Assembly (NCBI GenBank): GCA_029228645.1
Contig: JAPTHR010000017.1
Span: 1-49,493 of the forward strand
Length of the DNA: 49,493 nucleotides
Source of the DNA: Gammaproteobacteria bacterium Milos-ODIII6
GTDB taxonomy: Bacteria; Pseudomonadota; Gammaproteobacteria; Chromatiales; Chromatiaceae
Reading direction: 5' to 3'
The notes under the pieces: generated by a model
Told to the model about the DNA's origin: nothing
Database searches by the model: none
Seen by the model: only the letters and a program-made list of their open reading frames with translations
In this document: positions 42,366 through 49,493 of the stretch, in pieces
Layout: every line of letters starts with the position of its first letter
How positions within the stretch are numbered: the stretch's first letter is position 1
Made by a program: the position numbers and the translations under genes

Positions 42366-43088
42366 TTAAGGTCCTAAAGGTCCTAAAACCAGTTTGCACT
42401 CATTATTATCGTTTAGGAAACGCCATTGTCCGCAAGTAGTTGTCGCCCCACAGTTAAGGGTATTCATATTCGCCAAAATACCTAAAAGCCAATCGGCCGT
42501 CGCTTCTCCATTTCTGACCATGTAATAGGCTTCTATTATTCGAGCCACCGATTCGCCATAGTCGCCAGGTGCCGTAGCCGAATTCAACACCGCGGCACAC
42601 GCATGCGCATCAAGACTATTCGGATTCTCCTGCATCACTTCCATCAGGCTAGCGTCATAGCCGCTAGGGAACAGCTCCGAGTAATCGCCTAAAAAGACGT
42701 CCTTAAAACTCGTTGCAGGCGGGGCAGCCGGATCCCATTTTATACAGATACCGCCAACATCTTCCGCACACGCGCCAGCTGAGTAACCGGTGGGCCACCC
42801 GGTTGGGTTGTCTTTCCAATATTGCGGAGTACAGCCGGAATTGGTGGCGCACACGAAATTGTCTTGCTGCGAGACATTACCGGAGATTTGGCCTGACAAG
42901 CAGCCCCCGCCAACACCATTCGCAATGACCGGACGGCTGGCCAGGGTCATTAGGACCGGCGCGGCCATGCCGGCTCTGGCCAGCGCCCTGCGAGAATGAT
43001 CAACCTCGCCGAAGCGTGTCTCAGAGGGATCATTCGGCGCTAAATCCTCTCGGTTTTCACTCGCGTTAACCTTCGGTTCTTCCTTCAT
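42366..43088 (-). CDS. Cysteine-rich secreted-looking protein, candidate HPr-rel-A substrate
   Basis: I do not recognise a named family. The protein is 240 residues from the ATG at 43086-43088. The first 35 residues are acidic and polar (KEEPKVNASENREDL). A Tat-like segment follows (SRRALARAGMAAPVLMTLASRPVIA, about 33-57), then a region with ten or more cysteines in spaced pairs, including VCATNSGC, GACAEDVGGIC and NCGATTTC. WKDNPTGWPTGY is a striking aromatic motif. There is no PEP-CTERM tail. A sigma-54 promoter lies about 75 bp upstream of this start, at +7 of the longer open frame, so the shorter start is better. It precedes the PqqD-like, kinase and nucleotidyltransferase genes on the same strand, which suggests that they act on it. 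Confidence 0.7.
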   Translation of the reverse strand: MKEEPKVNASENREDLAPNDPSETRFGEVDHSRRALARAGMAAPVLMTLASRPVIANGVGGGCLSGQISGNVSQQDNFVCATNSGCTPQYWKDNPTGWPTGYSAGACAEDVGGICIKWDPAAPPATSFKDVFLGDYSELFPSGYDASLMEVMQENPNSLDAHACAAVLNSATAPGDYGESVARIIEAYYMVRNGEATADWLLGILANMNTLNCGATTTCGQWRFLNDNNECKLVLGPLGP

Positions 43089-43173
43089 CCTCGGATCTCC
43101 CACCTCAAGCGACTCGGACCGTCGCTCGGGCGATGTATGAAAAAATTGCGAAACCAAAAACTACAGGTCTATA

Positions 43174-43190
43174 TGCAATTTTCATGCCTT
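43174..43190 (-). promoter_or_regulatory. Sigma-54 promoter (PEP-CTERM-box-like)
   Basis: On the minus strand the sequence reads AAGGCATGAAAATTGCA. The GG and GC are separated by exactly ten bases, and GGCA and TTGCA fit the -24/-12 consensus well. Transcription should start near 43163, before the cysteine-rich protein gene. PrsR, a sigma-54 activator encoded 5 kb away, is the obvious candidate regulator. Upstream, TGTC occurs repeatedly (near 43214 and 43284-43293), possible activator half-sites but unproven. Confidence 0.72.
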
Positions 43191-43324
43191 GTGAAATATG
43201 CGCTTGAAAAATAAAGCGGTTTTCACTTGGCGACAATACTTTCCTTCCCTCGCCAGGCTAGTGTGTAAAAAAACCGGACACCCGACAATCACCACCTTAC
43301 TCCAAGCCGCTGGCAAGGTCACGT

Positions 43325-44629
43325 CTACAGGCGCCAGACATCGATCCCCGCCTCTTTGAAGCGCTCGCGATCGAACATGGACTTCACATCCAGGAGCACG
43401 CCCTTCTCGCCAATCAGCGGCGCAAAATCTGCAGGCGCCATGTTGCGATAGGCCTCATGGGCGACAGCCAGCACCACCGCATCGGCCGGCGGCAGCTCCT
43501 CCCAGGATTTCAAGGTCACGCCGTATTCTTCCATGGCCTCATGGGGGTCGGCTACCGGGTCATGCACGGAGACGTCGCAACAATAGGATTTCAGTTCGTT
43601 CAGGATGTCCTCCACCCGCGAATTGCGCAGGTCGGGGCAGTCTTCCTTAAAGGTCAACCCCAGCACCACAACCTTGGCGCCGGCGACGCCGTGCCCGGTC
43701 TGGATAAGACGTTTGACCGTCTGCTCGGCAATAAATTTCCCCATCCCATCATTTATCTGACGGCCGGCCAGGATCACCTGCGGGTGATGTCCCTCCGCCT
43801 CGGCCTTGTAGGTCAGGTAGTAGGGATCGACGCCGATGCAGTGACCGCCAACGAGTCCCGGACGGAAGGGAAGAAAATTCCACTTGGTCCCGGCCGCCTC
43901 GAGCACGTCGAGGGTATCTATGCCGAGCTTGTGGAAGATCAGCGCCAGTTCGTTCATCAGCGCGATGTTGAGGTCTCGCTGGGTGTTCTCGATGACCTTG
44001 GCCGCCTCGCCCACCTTGATGCTGGCGGCACGGTGCACACCGGCATCCACGACCATCTCGTAGAGTTCGGCGACCCGATCGAGGGTCTCCGGGGTATCGC
44101 CGGAGACCACCTTGACAATGGTCTCGAGGCGGTGAACCTTATCCCCCGGGTTTATCCGCTCGGGGGAGTAACCGATGTAGAAACCGGGCTGATCCCCCGC
44201 CCCTTCGGCGCCCGCCCAGGGCAGGCCGGAACGCTCTTCGAGGATCGGGACGCACACCTCTTCGGTGCAGCCGGGGTAGACGGTCGACTCGAACACCACC
44301 ACGGTGCCCGGCTTGAGGTTATCGCCCACGGTCCGGCACGCACCCTCGAGCGGTTTCAGATCGGGGCGATGGGCGTGATCGATCGGGGTCGGTACGGCCA
44401 CGACGATGATCTCTGCCTCGGCGAGGCGCGAGGGGTCACTGGTGTATTCCAGGTGCTTGGCAGCCACGAGGTTCTCATGGTCCACCTCGCCGCTTGGATC
44501 GGAGCCGTTGCGGTAGTTTTCCAGCTTCCGCTCGTCCAGGTCGAACCCGATGGTTCGCGACTTCTTGCCAAAGGCCACCGCCAGCGGCAGCCCCACGTAA
44601 CCCAAACCGACAACTGCAATCGTATTCAT
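43325..44629 (-). CDS. tviB: UDP-sugar 6-dehydrogenase (TviB/WbpA-like)
   Basis: A 434-residue NAD-dependent nucleotide-sugar dehydrogenase. VVGLGYVGLPLAVAFGK is the N-terminal Rossmann motif. The catalytic cysteine is in GLVGGHCIGVDPYYL, and KVIENTQRDLNIALMNELALIFHKLGID is typical of the UDP-GlcNAc/UDP-ManNAc-type enzymes (TviB, WbpA) rather than UDP-glucose dehydrogenase. It oxidises C6 twice to a uronic acid. The ATG at 44627-44629 starts the domain directly; the open frame continues another 71 codons without family sequence. It stands alone on the minus strand, divergent from prsK, but its product should feed the EPS pathway together with WecB. Confidence 0.92.
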   Translation of the reverse strand: MNTIAVVGLGYVGLPLAVAFGKKSRTIGFDLDERKLENYRNGSDPSGEVDHENLVAAKHLEYTSDPSRLAEAEIIVVAVPTPIDHAHRPDLKPLEGACRTVGDNLKPGTVVVFESTVYPGCTEEVCVPILEERSGLPWAGAEGAGDQPGFYIGYSPERINPGDKVHRLETIVKVVSGDTPETLDRVAELYEMVVDAGVHRAASIKVGEAAKVIENTQRDLNIALMNELALIFHKLGIDTLDVLEAAGTKWNFLPFRPGLVGGHCIGVDPYYLTYKAEAEGHHPQVILAGRQINDGMGKFIAEQTVKRLIQTGHGVAGAKVVVLGLTFKEDCPDLRNSRVEDILNELKSYCCDVSVHDPVADPHEAMEEYGVTLKSWEELPPADAVVLAVAHEAYRNMAPADFAPLIGEKGVLLDVKSMFDRERFKEAGIDVWRL

Positions 44630-44929
44630 CAATCCTTCCACCTGATTTCCCTGGGCGATCCTTAAAGGAGCGCGGGCACTTTCACCAAACCACTGACCCG
44701 GCTCGGCAACCTGTTTTCCTAGCGACCCGCTGCCCGCGATCTTTAGCTGCGCGAGTATAGGGACTCCAGTTCCAATCATCCATACGGACACCCCAGGCAC
44801 AGCGGTCGCAAAGAGGTCGGAGTCGGCAATCGGCTCCGACACCTTTTAACCTCGAAATGATGCAGGAGCATGACGCGGGGTTTACACAGGCCGGGCGATT
44901 GCCTAGCCTCATTGGCCTTCACTCGAGGG
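44630..44929. promoter_or_regulatory. Divergent region between dehydrogenase and prsK
   Basis: About 300 bp without a gene. On the minus strand TATACT (44754-44759) is a possible -10 for the dehydrogenase gene, with only a weak -35. On the plus strand a 7-bp stem (GTCGGAG/CTCCGAC, 44816-44840) followed by ACCTTTT looks like a terminator or attenuator in the prsK leader. Confidence 0.3.
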
Positions 44930-47065
44930 ATGTCCGTGAACGTCGGAACCATCAGCTATCTTCTGGCCTTTGCCGCCTTTTCGGCTCTGACTGTTTTGCT
45001 CGCCACCTCCTGGCGTGGCCGCCGCATCGGCATCTGGATACTGCTCGCGAGTTTTGCCTCGATGCTTTGGGCGGGCCTGGCCGCGGCAGCCGCTTCCTTC
45101 GGCGTGCCGCCGATTGCCTCACAGGTTGCAGAGATCCTACGGGATGCCACCTGGTGCCTGTTCCTGCTGCAACTGCTCAAACCGGAGGCGCTGGAAGAAC
45201 CGGATAGCGCCCGGTCGGGACTGTTCGAGCACTCATTGCAAACCCGAAAGCCAAGCGACCCCGCTGACGGAGTTCGCTGGAACCGCCTATTCACCCTGGT
45301 ACTCATGCTGGCTGTACTGGCGATCCTTATAGGCCCGGTGGTTTCGCCCCGCCTGGGACTACCCCTGGCGCTGCTTCGAGACGTCACGCTGGTCGCCTGG
45401 GTCGCATTCGCCGTGTTCGGCCTGCTCATGGTGGAGCAGCTGTACCGCAACGCCTCGGCCACCCAACGCTGGTCGATCAAGTACCTCTGCCTGGGGATAG
45501 GCGGCATCTTCGCGTATGACTTCTACATGTTCGCCGACGCGCTTCTGTTCAAGGCGCTCGACGAACAGCTCTGGACCGCACGCGGCGCGATCAACGCGCT
45601 CGCGGTCCCGCTGATCGCCGTCTCGGTCGCACGCAATCCGGACTGGTCGCTGCGCATCCATGTCTCGCGCCAGGTGGTGTTCCATTCGGTCACCCTGGTC
45701 GGCGCTGGAATTTATCTGCTGATCATGGCTGGCGCCGGCTACCTCCTGCGCCTCTATGGCGGAGCCTGGGGCGGTCTGCTGCAGGTCGCCTTCCTGGCCG
45801 GTACCGGGGCACTGCTGATCACCCTGCTCTTCTCTGACCGCATCCGGGCGAAGATCCGGGTGCTGCTGAGCAAGCACTTCTTCAGCTTCAAGTACGACTA
45901 CCGCAACGAGTGGCAGCAGTTCACTGAGACGCTGGCCGGCAGCGAGCTGCCGATCCCGGATCGGGTGGTGCAGGCCATTGCGGCACTGGTCAACAGCCCC
46001 GGCGGTATTCTTTGGGTACGCCAGCAGAACGACCACTTCGACTTGCTGGCACACTGGAATATGCCCGAGGTCCAGATGCAGCCGGATGCAGCCAGCGGCT
46101 CCCTGGTGGCCTTTCTGCAAGGCAGGCAGTGGATCGTCGATGTCAACGAATATGCCGCCGACCCGGGATTATACGAAGGACTGGACCTGCCGGGCTGGCT
46201 GGCGGCGATTCCGGACGCCTGGCTGGTGGTCCCGCTGTTCTCCCGTGAACACCTGCGCGCAATCCTGCTGCTGAAACGTTCCGAGATCGAGAAAAGCATC
46301 AACTGGGAGGACCGCGACCTGCTGCGCATGGCCGGCCGGCAGGCCGCAAGCCACCTCGCCCAGCACCTGAGTGACCAGGCCCTGATGCAGTCACGCCAGT
46401 TCGAGGCCTTCAACCGCCTGTCCGCCTACGTGGTGCATGACCTCAAGAACATCCTGGCGCAGCAGGCACTGATCGTCTCGAATGCCGAGAAGCACAAGCA
46501 CAATCCTGCCTTCGTCGACGACGTGATCGCCACCGTCAAGAATTCCGTCGACCGCATGACCCGCCTGATGGAGCAGATGCGCAGCGGCATGCGCGGCGCC
46601 GAGGCACGCCCGGTAAGTCTCAACCGGGTGGTTGCGGATGTCGTCGCCAAGCGAGGCGCACAGAAACCGGTCCCGACGTTGGCACAGAGCGATGCCGACC
46701 TGACCGTCGTGGCGGATCGGGAGCAGTTGGCAAACGTGTTCAATCACCTGGTGCAGAATGCCCAGGAAGCCACCCCGGAAGATGGCCGAATCGAGGTCCG
46801 CCTTTCGCAGCAGCCGCCACACGCGATCGTCGAGGTGCAGGACACGGGAGCCGGAATGGATCAGGAATTCATCCAGAATCGTTTATTCCGCCCGTTCGAT
46901 TCCACCAAGGGCCTCACCGGCATGGGGATTGGCGTGTTCGAGAGTCGCGAGGTGGTGCGTGCCCTGGGCGGCGAGATAGCTGTCGAGAGCACCCCCGGCG
47001 AGGGAACGACATTCCGCATTGCGATACCATTGACCGTTCAGGAACAGCAAGCAGAGCCGTTATAA
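44930..47065 (+). CDS. prsK: Sensor histidine kinase PrsK
   Basis: About 711 residues, matching the XrtA/PEP-CTERM system histidine kinase (TIGR02916 type). The first ~300 residues hold eight or more membrane segments (ISYLLAFAAFSALTVLL onward). A GAF-like domain follows at about 340-490 (PDRVVQAIAALVNSPGG). The HisKA segment has the phospho-acceptor His503 in VVHDLKNILAQQ, then the ATPase domain with NHLVQNAQEA, DTGAGM and GMGIGVFESREV. It senses an unknown signal and should phosphorylate PrsR. The ATG at 44930 is close to GAGG; a GTG six bases later has better ribosome-binding spacing and may be the true start. Confidence 0.93.
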   Translation: MSVNVGTISYLLAFAAFSALTVLLATSWRGRRIGIWILLASFASMLWAGLAAAAASFGVPPIASQVAEILRDATWCLFLLQLLKPEALEEPDSARSGLFEHSLQTRKPSDPADGVRWNRLFTLVLMLAVLAILIGPVVSPRLGLPLALLRDVTLVAWVAFAVFGLLMVEQLYRNASATQRWSIKYLCLGIGGIFAYDFYMFADALLFKALDEQLWTARGAINALAVPLIAVSVARNPDWSLRIHVSRQVVFHSVTLVGAGIYLLIMAGAGYLLRLYGGAWGGLLQVAFLAGTGALLITLLFSDRIRAKIRVLLSKHFFSFKYDYRNEWQQFTETLAGSELPIPDRVVQAIAALVNSPGGILWVRQQNDHFDLLAHWNMPEVQMQPDAASGSLVAFLQGRQWIVDVNEYAADPGLYEGLDLPGWLAAIPDAWLVVPLFSREHLRAILLLKRSEIEKSINWEDRDLLRMAGRQAASHLAQHLSDQALMQSRQFEAFNRLSAYVVHDLKNILAQQALIVSNAEKHKHNPAFVDDVIATVKNSVDRMTRLMEQMRSGMRGAEARPVSLNRVVADVVAKRGAQKPVPTLAQSDADLTVVADREQLANVFNHLVQNAQEATPEDGRIEVRLSQQPPHAIVEVQDTGAGMDQEFIQNRLFRPFDSTKGLTGMGIGVFESREVVRALGGEIAVESTPGEGTTFRIAIPLTVQEQQAEPL

Positions 47066-47284
47066 CGCTGGAATGTCAGGGAACTTCCAAGTACTCATGA
47101 GCAAACAGCTCGAGCGCCAAATGCCCCAGCTTTTCGTTCCGAACCTTCGCAACACCCCAGGGCGCCTTCTCTCGCGCAAGCGCAATTCACCTTGTAGCCT
47201 GCTATTACCTGCGGTTCGCGCCTCGATCTGGAACATTTGGCATCTCAATCTGAAATGCCCTGAGTATTTAAAGTCTACTATTTG

Positions 47285-47500
47285 GGATCCGTAAACCCCC
47301 CGGCTTTAGCCGGATTGTCGTTTTACCCCTTCCCCCTCTGGAGGGGGAAGGTTGGGATGGGGGTGAAGTTCGGACAATGGCAGAGGCGTATCCCCACCCT
47401 AACCCTCCCCACCCGTGGGGAGGGGATAGTCGGCCGGATGGCCGACCGATCCGGCTTTCAGCCGTAACTCGAAGCCACCGGCTTTAGCCGGTGGCGTATT
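47285..47500. repeat. Cluster of hairpins between prsK and prsR
   Basis: Five palindromes lie in a row: CCGGCTTTAGCCGG (47300-47313), CCTTCCCCCT/GGGGGAAGG (47328-47351), CCCTCCCC/GGGGAGGG (47403-47424), TCGGCC/GGCCGA (47430-47445) and GCCACCGGCTTTAGCCGGTGGC (47474-47495). The first and last share the GGCTTTAGCC core, so this may be a mobile intergenic repeat. It separates prsK from prsR by 470 bp, and no gene is seen in 47066-47534. Confidence 0.75.
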
Positions 47501-47534
47501 CACAAGTCCCCTTTAGCGATGTACGAGGCCAGGA

Positions 47535-48896
47535 TTGAAAGAAGCAAAGCGATATTTGCTGGTGGTGGAGGATGACCCCGGGCTGCAAAGCCAGCTGCGG
47601 TGGTGTTTCGATGGATACGAGGTATTGGTCGCTGGGGATCGCGAGGAAGCGATCGCCCACCTGCGCCGGCACGAGCCGGGCGTGGTCACCCTGGACCTGG
47701 GACTGCCACCCGATCCCGGCGGAGTGAGCGAAGGACTCACCACCCTGCAGGAGATCCTCTCGTTGGCGCCCGGCACCAAGGTCATCGTCGTGACCGGCGA
47801 CAACGATCGCGCCAACGCGGTCCGCGCGATCGGCATGGGCGCCTACGATTTCTATCAGAAACCGGTCGACCCCGAGCTGCTCGCGTTGATCGTGGACCGC
47901 GCCTACCAGGTACACGAACTCGAAAACGAAAACCGTCGCCTGCAGCAGCAGACGAGCCACAAGGCGCCGCTGGAAGGCATCATCGCCACCAGTCCGCAGA
48001 TGCTCAAGGTCTGCCGAATGGTCGAGAAGGTCGCGCCCTCCGACATCACCACCCTGCTGCTCGGCCCCAGTGGTACCGGCAAGGAAGTCATCGCACGCGC
48101 CCTGCACGAACTCAGCCCGCGCGCGAACAAAAAGATGGTGGCGATCAACTGCGCCGCCATCCCGGACACCCTGCTGGAGAGCGAACTGTTTGGCTACGAG
48201 AAGGGGGCCTTCACCGGTGCGGCAAAGCAGACCCGGGGCAAGATCGAATATGCCGACGGCGGCACCCTGTTCCTGGACGAGATCGGCGACCTGCCCTTCG
48301 ACCTGCAGGCCAAGCTGTTGCGCTTCGTCCAGGAACGGGTGGTCGAGCGCATCGGCGGACGCGCGGAAATACCGGTCGACGTGCGCATCATCTGCGCGAC
48401 CCATCAGAATCTGAAGCAGCTGATCGCCGAAGGACGTTTCCGTGAGGACCTGTACTACCGGGTCAGCGAGATCACCATCAACATCCCGCCGCTCAAGGAC
48501 CGCGAGGGCGACGTGATCGTGCTGGCCAAGGCCTTCCTGGATCGCTTCGCGGAGGAGCAGAAGCGTCCCATCCGCGGGTTCGACCCGGAGGCGATCGCCG
48601 GGATCGAGCAATACGACTGGCCGGGCAACGTGCGCGAGATCGAGAGCCGCATCAAGCGCGCGGTGATCATGTCGGATGGACCGAGCATTTCGCTCGACGA
48701 CCTGGAGCTGGATGTACCCAATGATGAAGCCGAGGCCATGCCGCTCAACCTGCAGCAGGTGCGTGACGAGGCCGAGCGCGTGGCGATCAACCGCGCACTC
48801 AACCATACCGAAAATGTATCTGATGCGGCCAAGCTGCTGGGCATCACCCGCCCCACCCTGTATCGGCTGATGGAGAAGTATGGGATGGCGTCTTAG
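47535..48896 (+). CDS. prsR: Sigma-54-dependent response regulator PrsR
   Basis: About 453 residues, the PEP-CTERM-box response regulator (TIGR02915 type). The receiver domain has LLVVEDDPG, the phospho-acceptor Asp54 in VTLDLGLPP and a conserved Lys in YQKPVDPEL. The central AAA+ domain has Walker A GPSGTGKEV and the sigma-54 contact loop GAFTGA. A Fis-type helix-turn-helix ends the protein (NVSDAAKLLGITRPTLYRLM). The start is TTG with GAGG seven bases upstream; a nearby ATG is out of frame. It should activate sigma-54 promoters such as that at 43174-43190. Confidence 0.95.
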   Translation: MKEAKRYLLVVEDDPGLQSQLRWCFDGYEVLVAGDREEAIAHLRRHEPGVVTLDLGLPPDPGGVSEGLTTLQEILSLAPGTKVIVVTGDNDRANAVRAIGMGAYDFYQKPVDPELLALIVDRAYQVHELENENRRLQQQTSHKAPLEGIIATSPQMLKVCRMVEKVAPSDITTLLLGPSGTGKEVIARALHELSPRANKKMVAINCAAIPDTLLESELFGYEKGAFTGAAKQTRGKIEYADGGTLFLDEIGDLPFDLQAKLLRFVQERVVERIGGRAEIPVDVRIICATHQNLKQLIAEGRFREDLYYRVSEITINIPPLKDREGDVIVLAKAFLDRFAEEQKRPIRGFDPEAIAGIEQYDWPGNVREIESRIKRAVIMSDGPSISLDDLELDVPNDEAEAMPLNLQQVRDEAERVAINRALNHTENVSDAAKLLGITRPTLYRLMEKYGMAS

Positions 48897-48937
48897 GCGC
48901 AGGCCTCAGCGAGCCTGTTCTGTATCGGTGCGGAGGG

Positions 48938-49003
48938 GTCGAAGTCAAACCGTACCACACAGATGGAAGAGGCCGTCGTATGTGGGCGGTTTGACTCCGA
49001 CCC
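48938..49003. repeat. Imperfect inverted repeat downstream of prsR
   Basis: The left arm GGTCGAAGTCAAACCG...CACAC (48938-48961) pairs, with mismatches, to the right arm GTGGGCGGTTTGACTCCGACC (48983-49003). It could form a long hairpin after prsR, though no T-run follows. The GGTCGGAGTCAAACC-like sequence resembles extragenic repeats that I have seen in gammaproteobacteria. Confidence 0.55.
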
Positions 49004-49036
49004 GAATGGCACTAAGTTAAGCCTCTCCAGCATGCA

Positions 49037-49097
49037 AATAGGAGCTGTTTTGTTTGGCCTAGAATGAGAAAATCGGGCATGGAAAACAGCTCCTATT
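49037..49097 (+). promoter_or_regulatory. 15-bp inverted repeat over the IS4 transposase start
   Basis: AATAGGAGCTGTTTT (49037-49051) is perfectly complementary to AAAACAGCTCCTATT (49083-49097), with 31 bases between. The right arm lies inside the transposase coding region, just after the ATG at 49079. In RNA made from outside the element the stem would hide the start region, a known way to limit IS expression; the arm may also be part of the IS end. Confidence 0.6.
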
Positions 49098-49493
49098 ACC
49101 TGCCCGGATTTCACCTCGCCAGCCTTCGTAAAAAGCCTCGCTCAGCACGCGAAAAGCTCGCTGAGGAACATGCGCGGATTCGGCACCATTCGCTCAGCCG
49201 ACTCGGTGACAGCTTTGGGTCATTCATTCCGGTGCAGGAGTTGGGCGGAGATACATCCGGCGCCTTCAGTCGTCGGCGCGTGTTCAGCAAAGAGAATACG
49301 TTCTGGGCATTCTTCTCCCAAGTACTGGATGCCGATGGTGGCTGCCAGGAAGCCGTACGCAAAGTGCAGGCGGTTTCGGCGTCACGCGCATTACCGAAGC
49401 CCTCGACGTCGACCTCAGCCTACTGCCAGGCGCGCAGCAAACTCAGTACGGCGACTTTGGAAACCCTGCTTTCGCACACGGCCAATAGCCTCC
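49064..49493 (+). CDS. IS4-family transposase, N-terminal part (cut by window edge)
   Basis: The frame is open from an ATG at 49064, or the in-frame ATG at 49079, to the window edge, about 140 residues. FSKENTFWAFFSQVLDADGG followed by CQEAVRKVQA and STSAYCQARSKL is the typical N-terminal region of IS4-type DDE transposases. The catalytic core lies beyond the window, so I cannot tell whether the gene is complete. Together with the ISL3 end at the left edge, it means that the locus is bordered on both sides by insertion sequences. Confidence 0.85.
   Translation, partial: MRKSGMENSSYYLPGFHLASLRKKPRSAREKLAEEHARIRHHSLSRLGDSFGSFIPVQELGGDTSGAFSRRRVFSKENTFWAFFSQVLDADGGCQEAVRKVQAVSASRALPKPSTSTSAYCQARSKLSTATLETLLSHTANSL

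Overview
The window looks like a chromosomal exopolysaccharide locus of the exosortase/PEP-CTERM type from a GC-rich gammaproteobacterium. Evidence for this is the combination of exosortase-associated families (chain-length protein, tyrosine autokinase, OPX lipoprotein, beta-barrel, FemAB, deacetylase, amidotransferase, Stp-type glycosyltransferases, PrsK/PrsR), together with Pseudomonas-like REP sequences and their RAYT transposases. I cannot assign a genus from sequence alone.

Layout. (1) 1-506: end of an ISL3-family insertion sequence, cut by the window edge. (2) 752-11319, minus strand: a nine-gene block. It holds a methyltransferase-glycosyltransferase fusion, a Wzt/Wzm ABC exporter, two sulfotransferases, two glycosyltransferases, an O-antigen-ligase-like protein and a deacetylase-like membrane protein. 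The first ~3 kb after the IS is visibly AT-richer than the rest. (3) 11369-18421: an asparagine-synthetase-like protein lacking the glutaminase cysteine, a double GT4 glycosyltransferase (minus), a double-GNAT protein and a polysaccharide deacetylase. (4) 18422-21477: REP arrays around two near-identical RAYT genes, then a minus-strand terminator that may end a small RNA. (5) 21478-23013: exosortase fused to an EpsI-type domain, followed by another REP array. (6) 23766-37403, minus strand: the core EPS operon, from OPX lipoprotein through chain-length protein, tyrosine kinase, barrel, WecB, deacetylase, FemAB and Stp1, then (after a REP array) Stp2, amidotransferase and a Daro_2409-type glycosyltransferase. 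(7) 37762-39471, plus strand: a small membrane protein and the exosortase-system ATPase, then a REP-like array. (8) 39892-43088, minus strand: the HPr-rel-A cassette (nucleotidyltransferase, HprK-related kinase, PqqD-like chaperone) plus a cysteine-rich secreted-looking protein with a sigma-54 promoter. (9) 43325-48896: nucleotide-sugar dehydrogenase and the PrsK/PrsR two-component pair. (10) 49064-49493: start of an IS4-family transposase.

How the genes may work together: WecB and the dehydrogenase supply aminosugar/uronic precursors; glycosyltransferases, amidotransferases, deacetylases, sulfotransferases and acyltransferase-like proteins build and decorate a polymer; OPX, chain-length protein, kinase and barrel export it, while Wzm/Wzt suggests a second, ABC-dependent route. 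The exosortase processes PEP-CTERM proteins encoded elsewhere, since none is visible here. PrsK/PrsR activates sigma-54 promoters, and one clear sigma-54 promoter lies in the window, in front of the cysteine-rich protein of the HPr-rel-A cassette. That cassette is the best candidate for a poorly described system. All family names come from reading the sequence, not from database searches.
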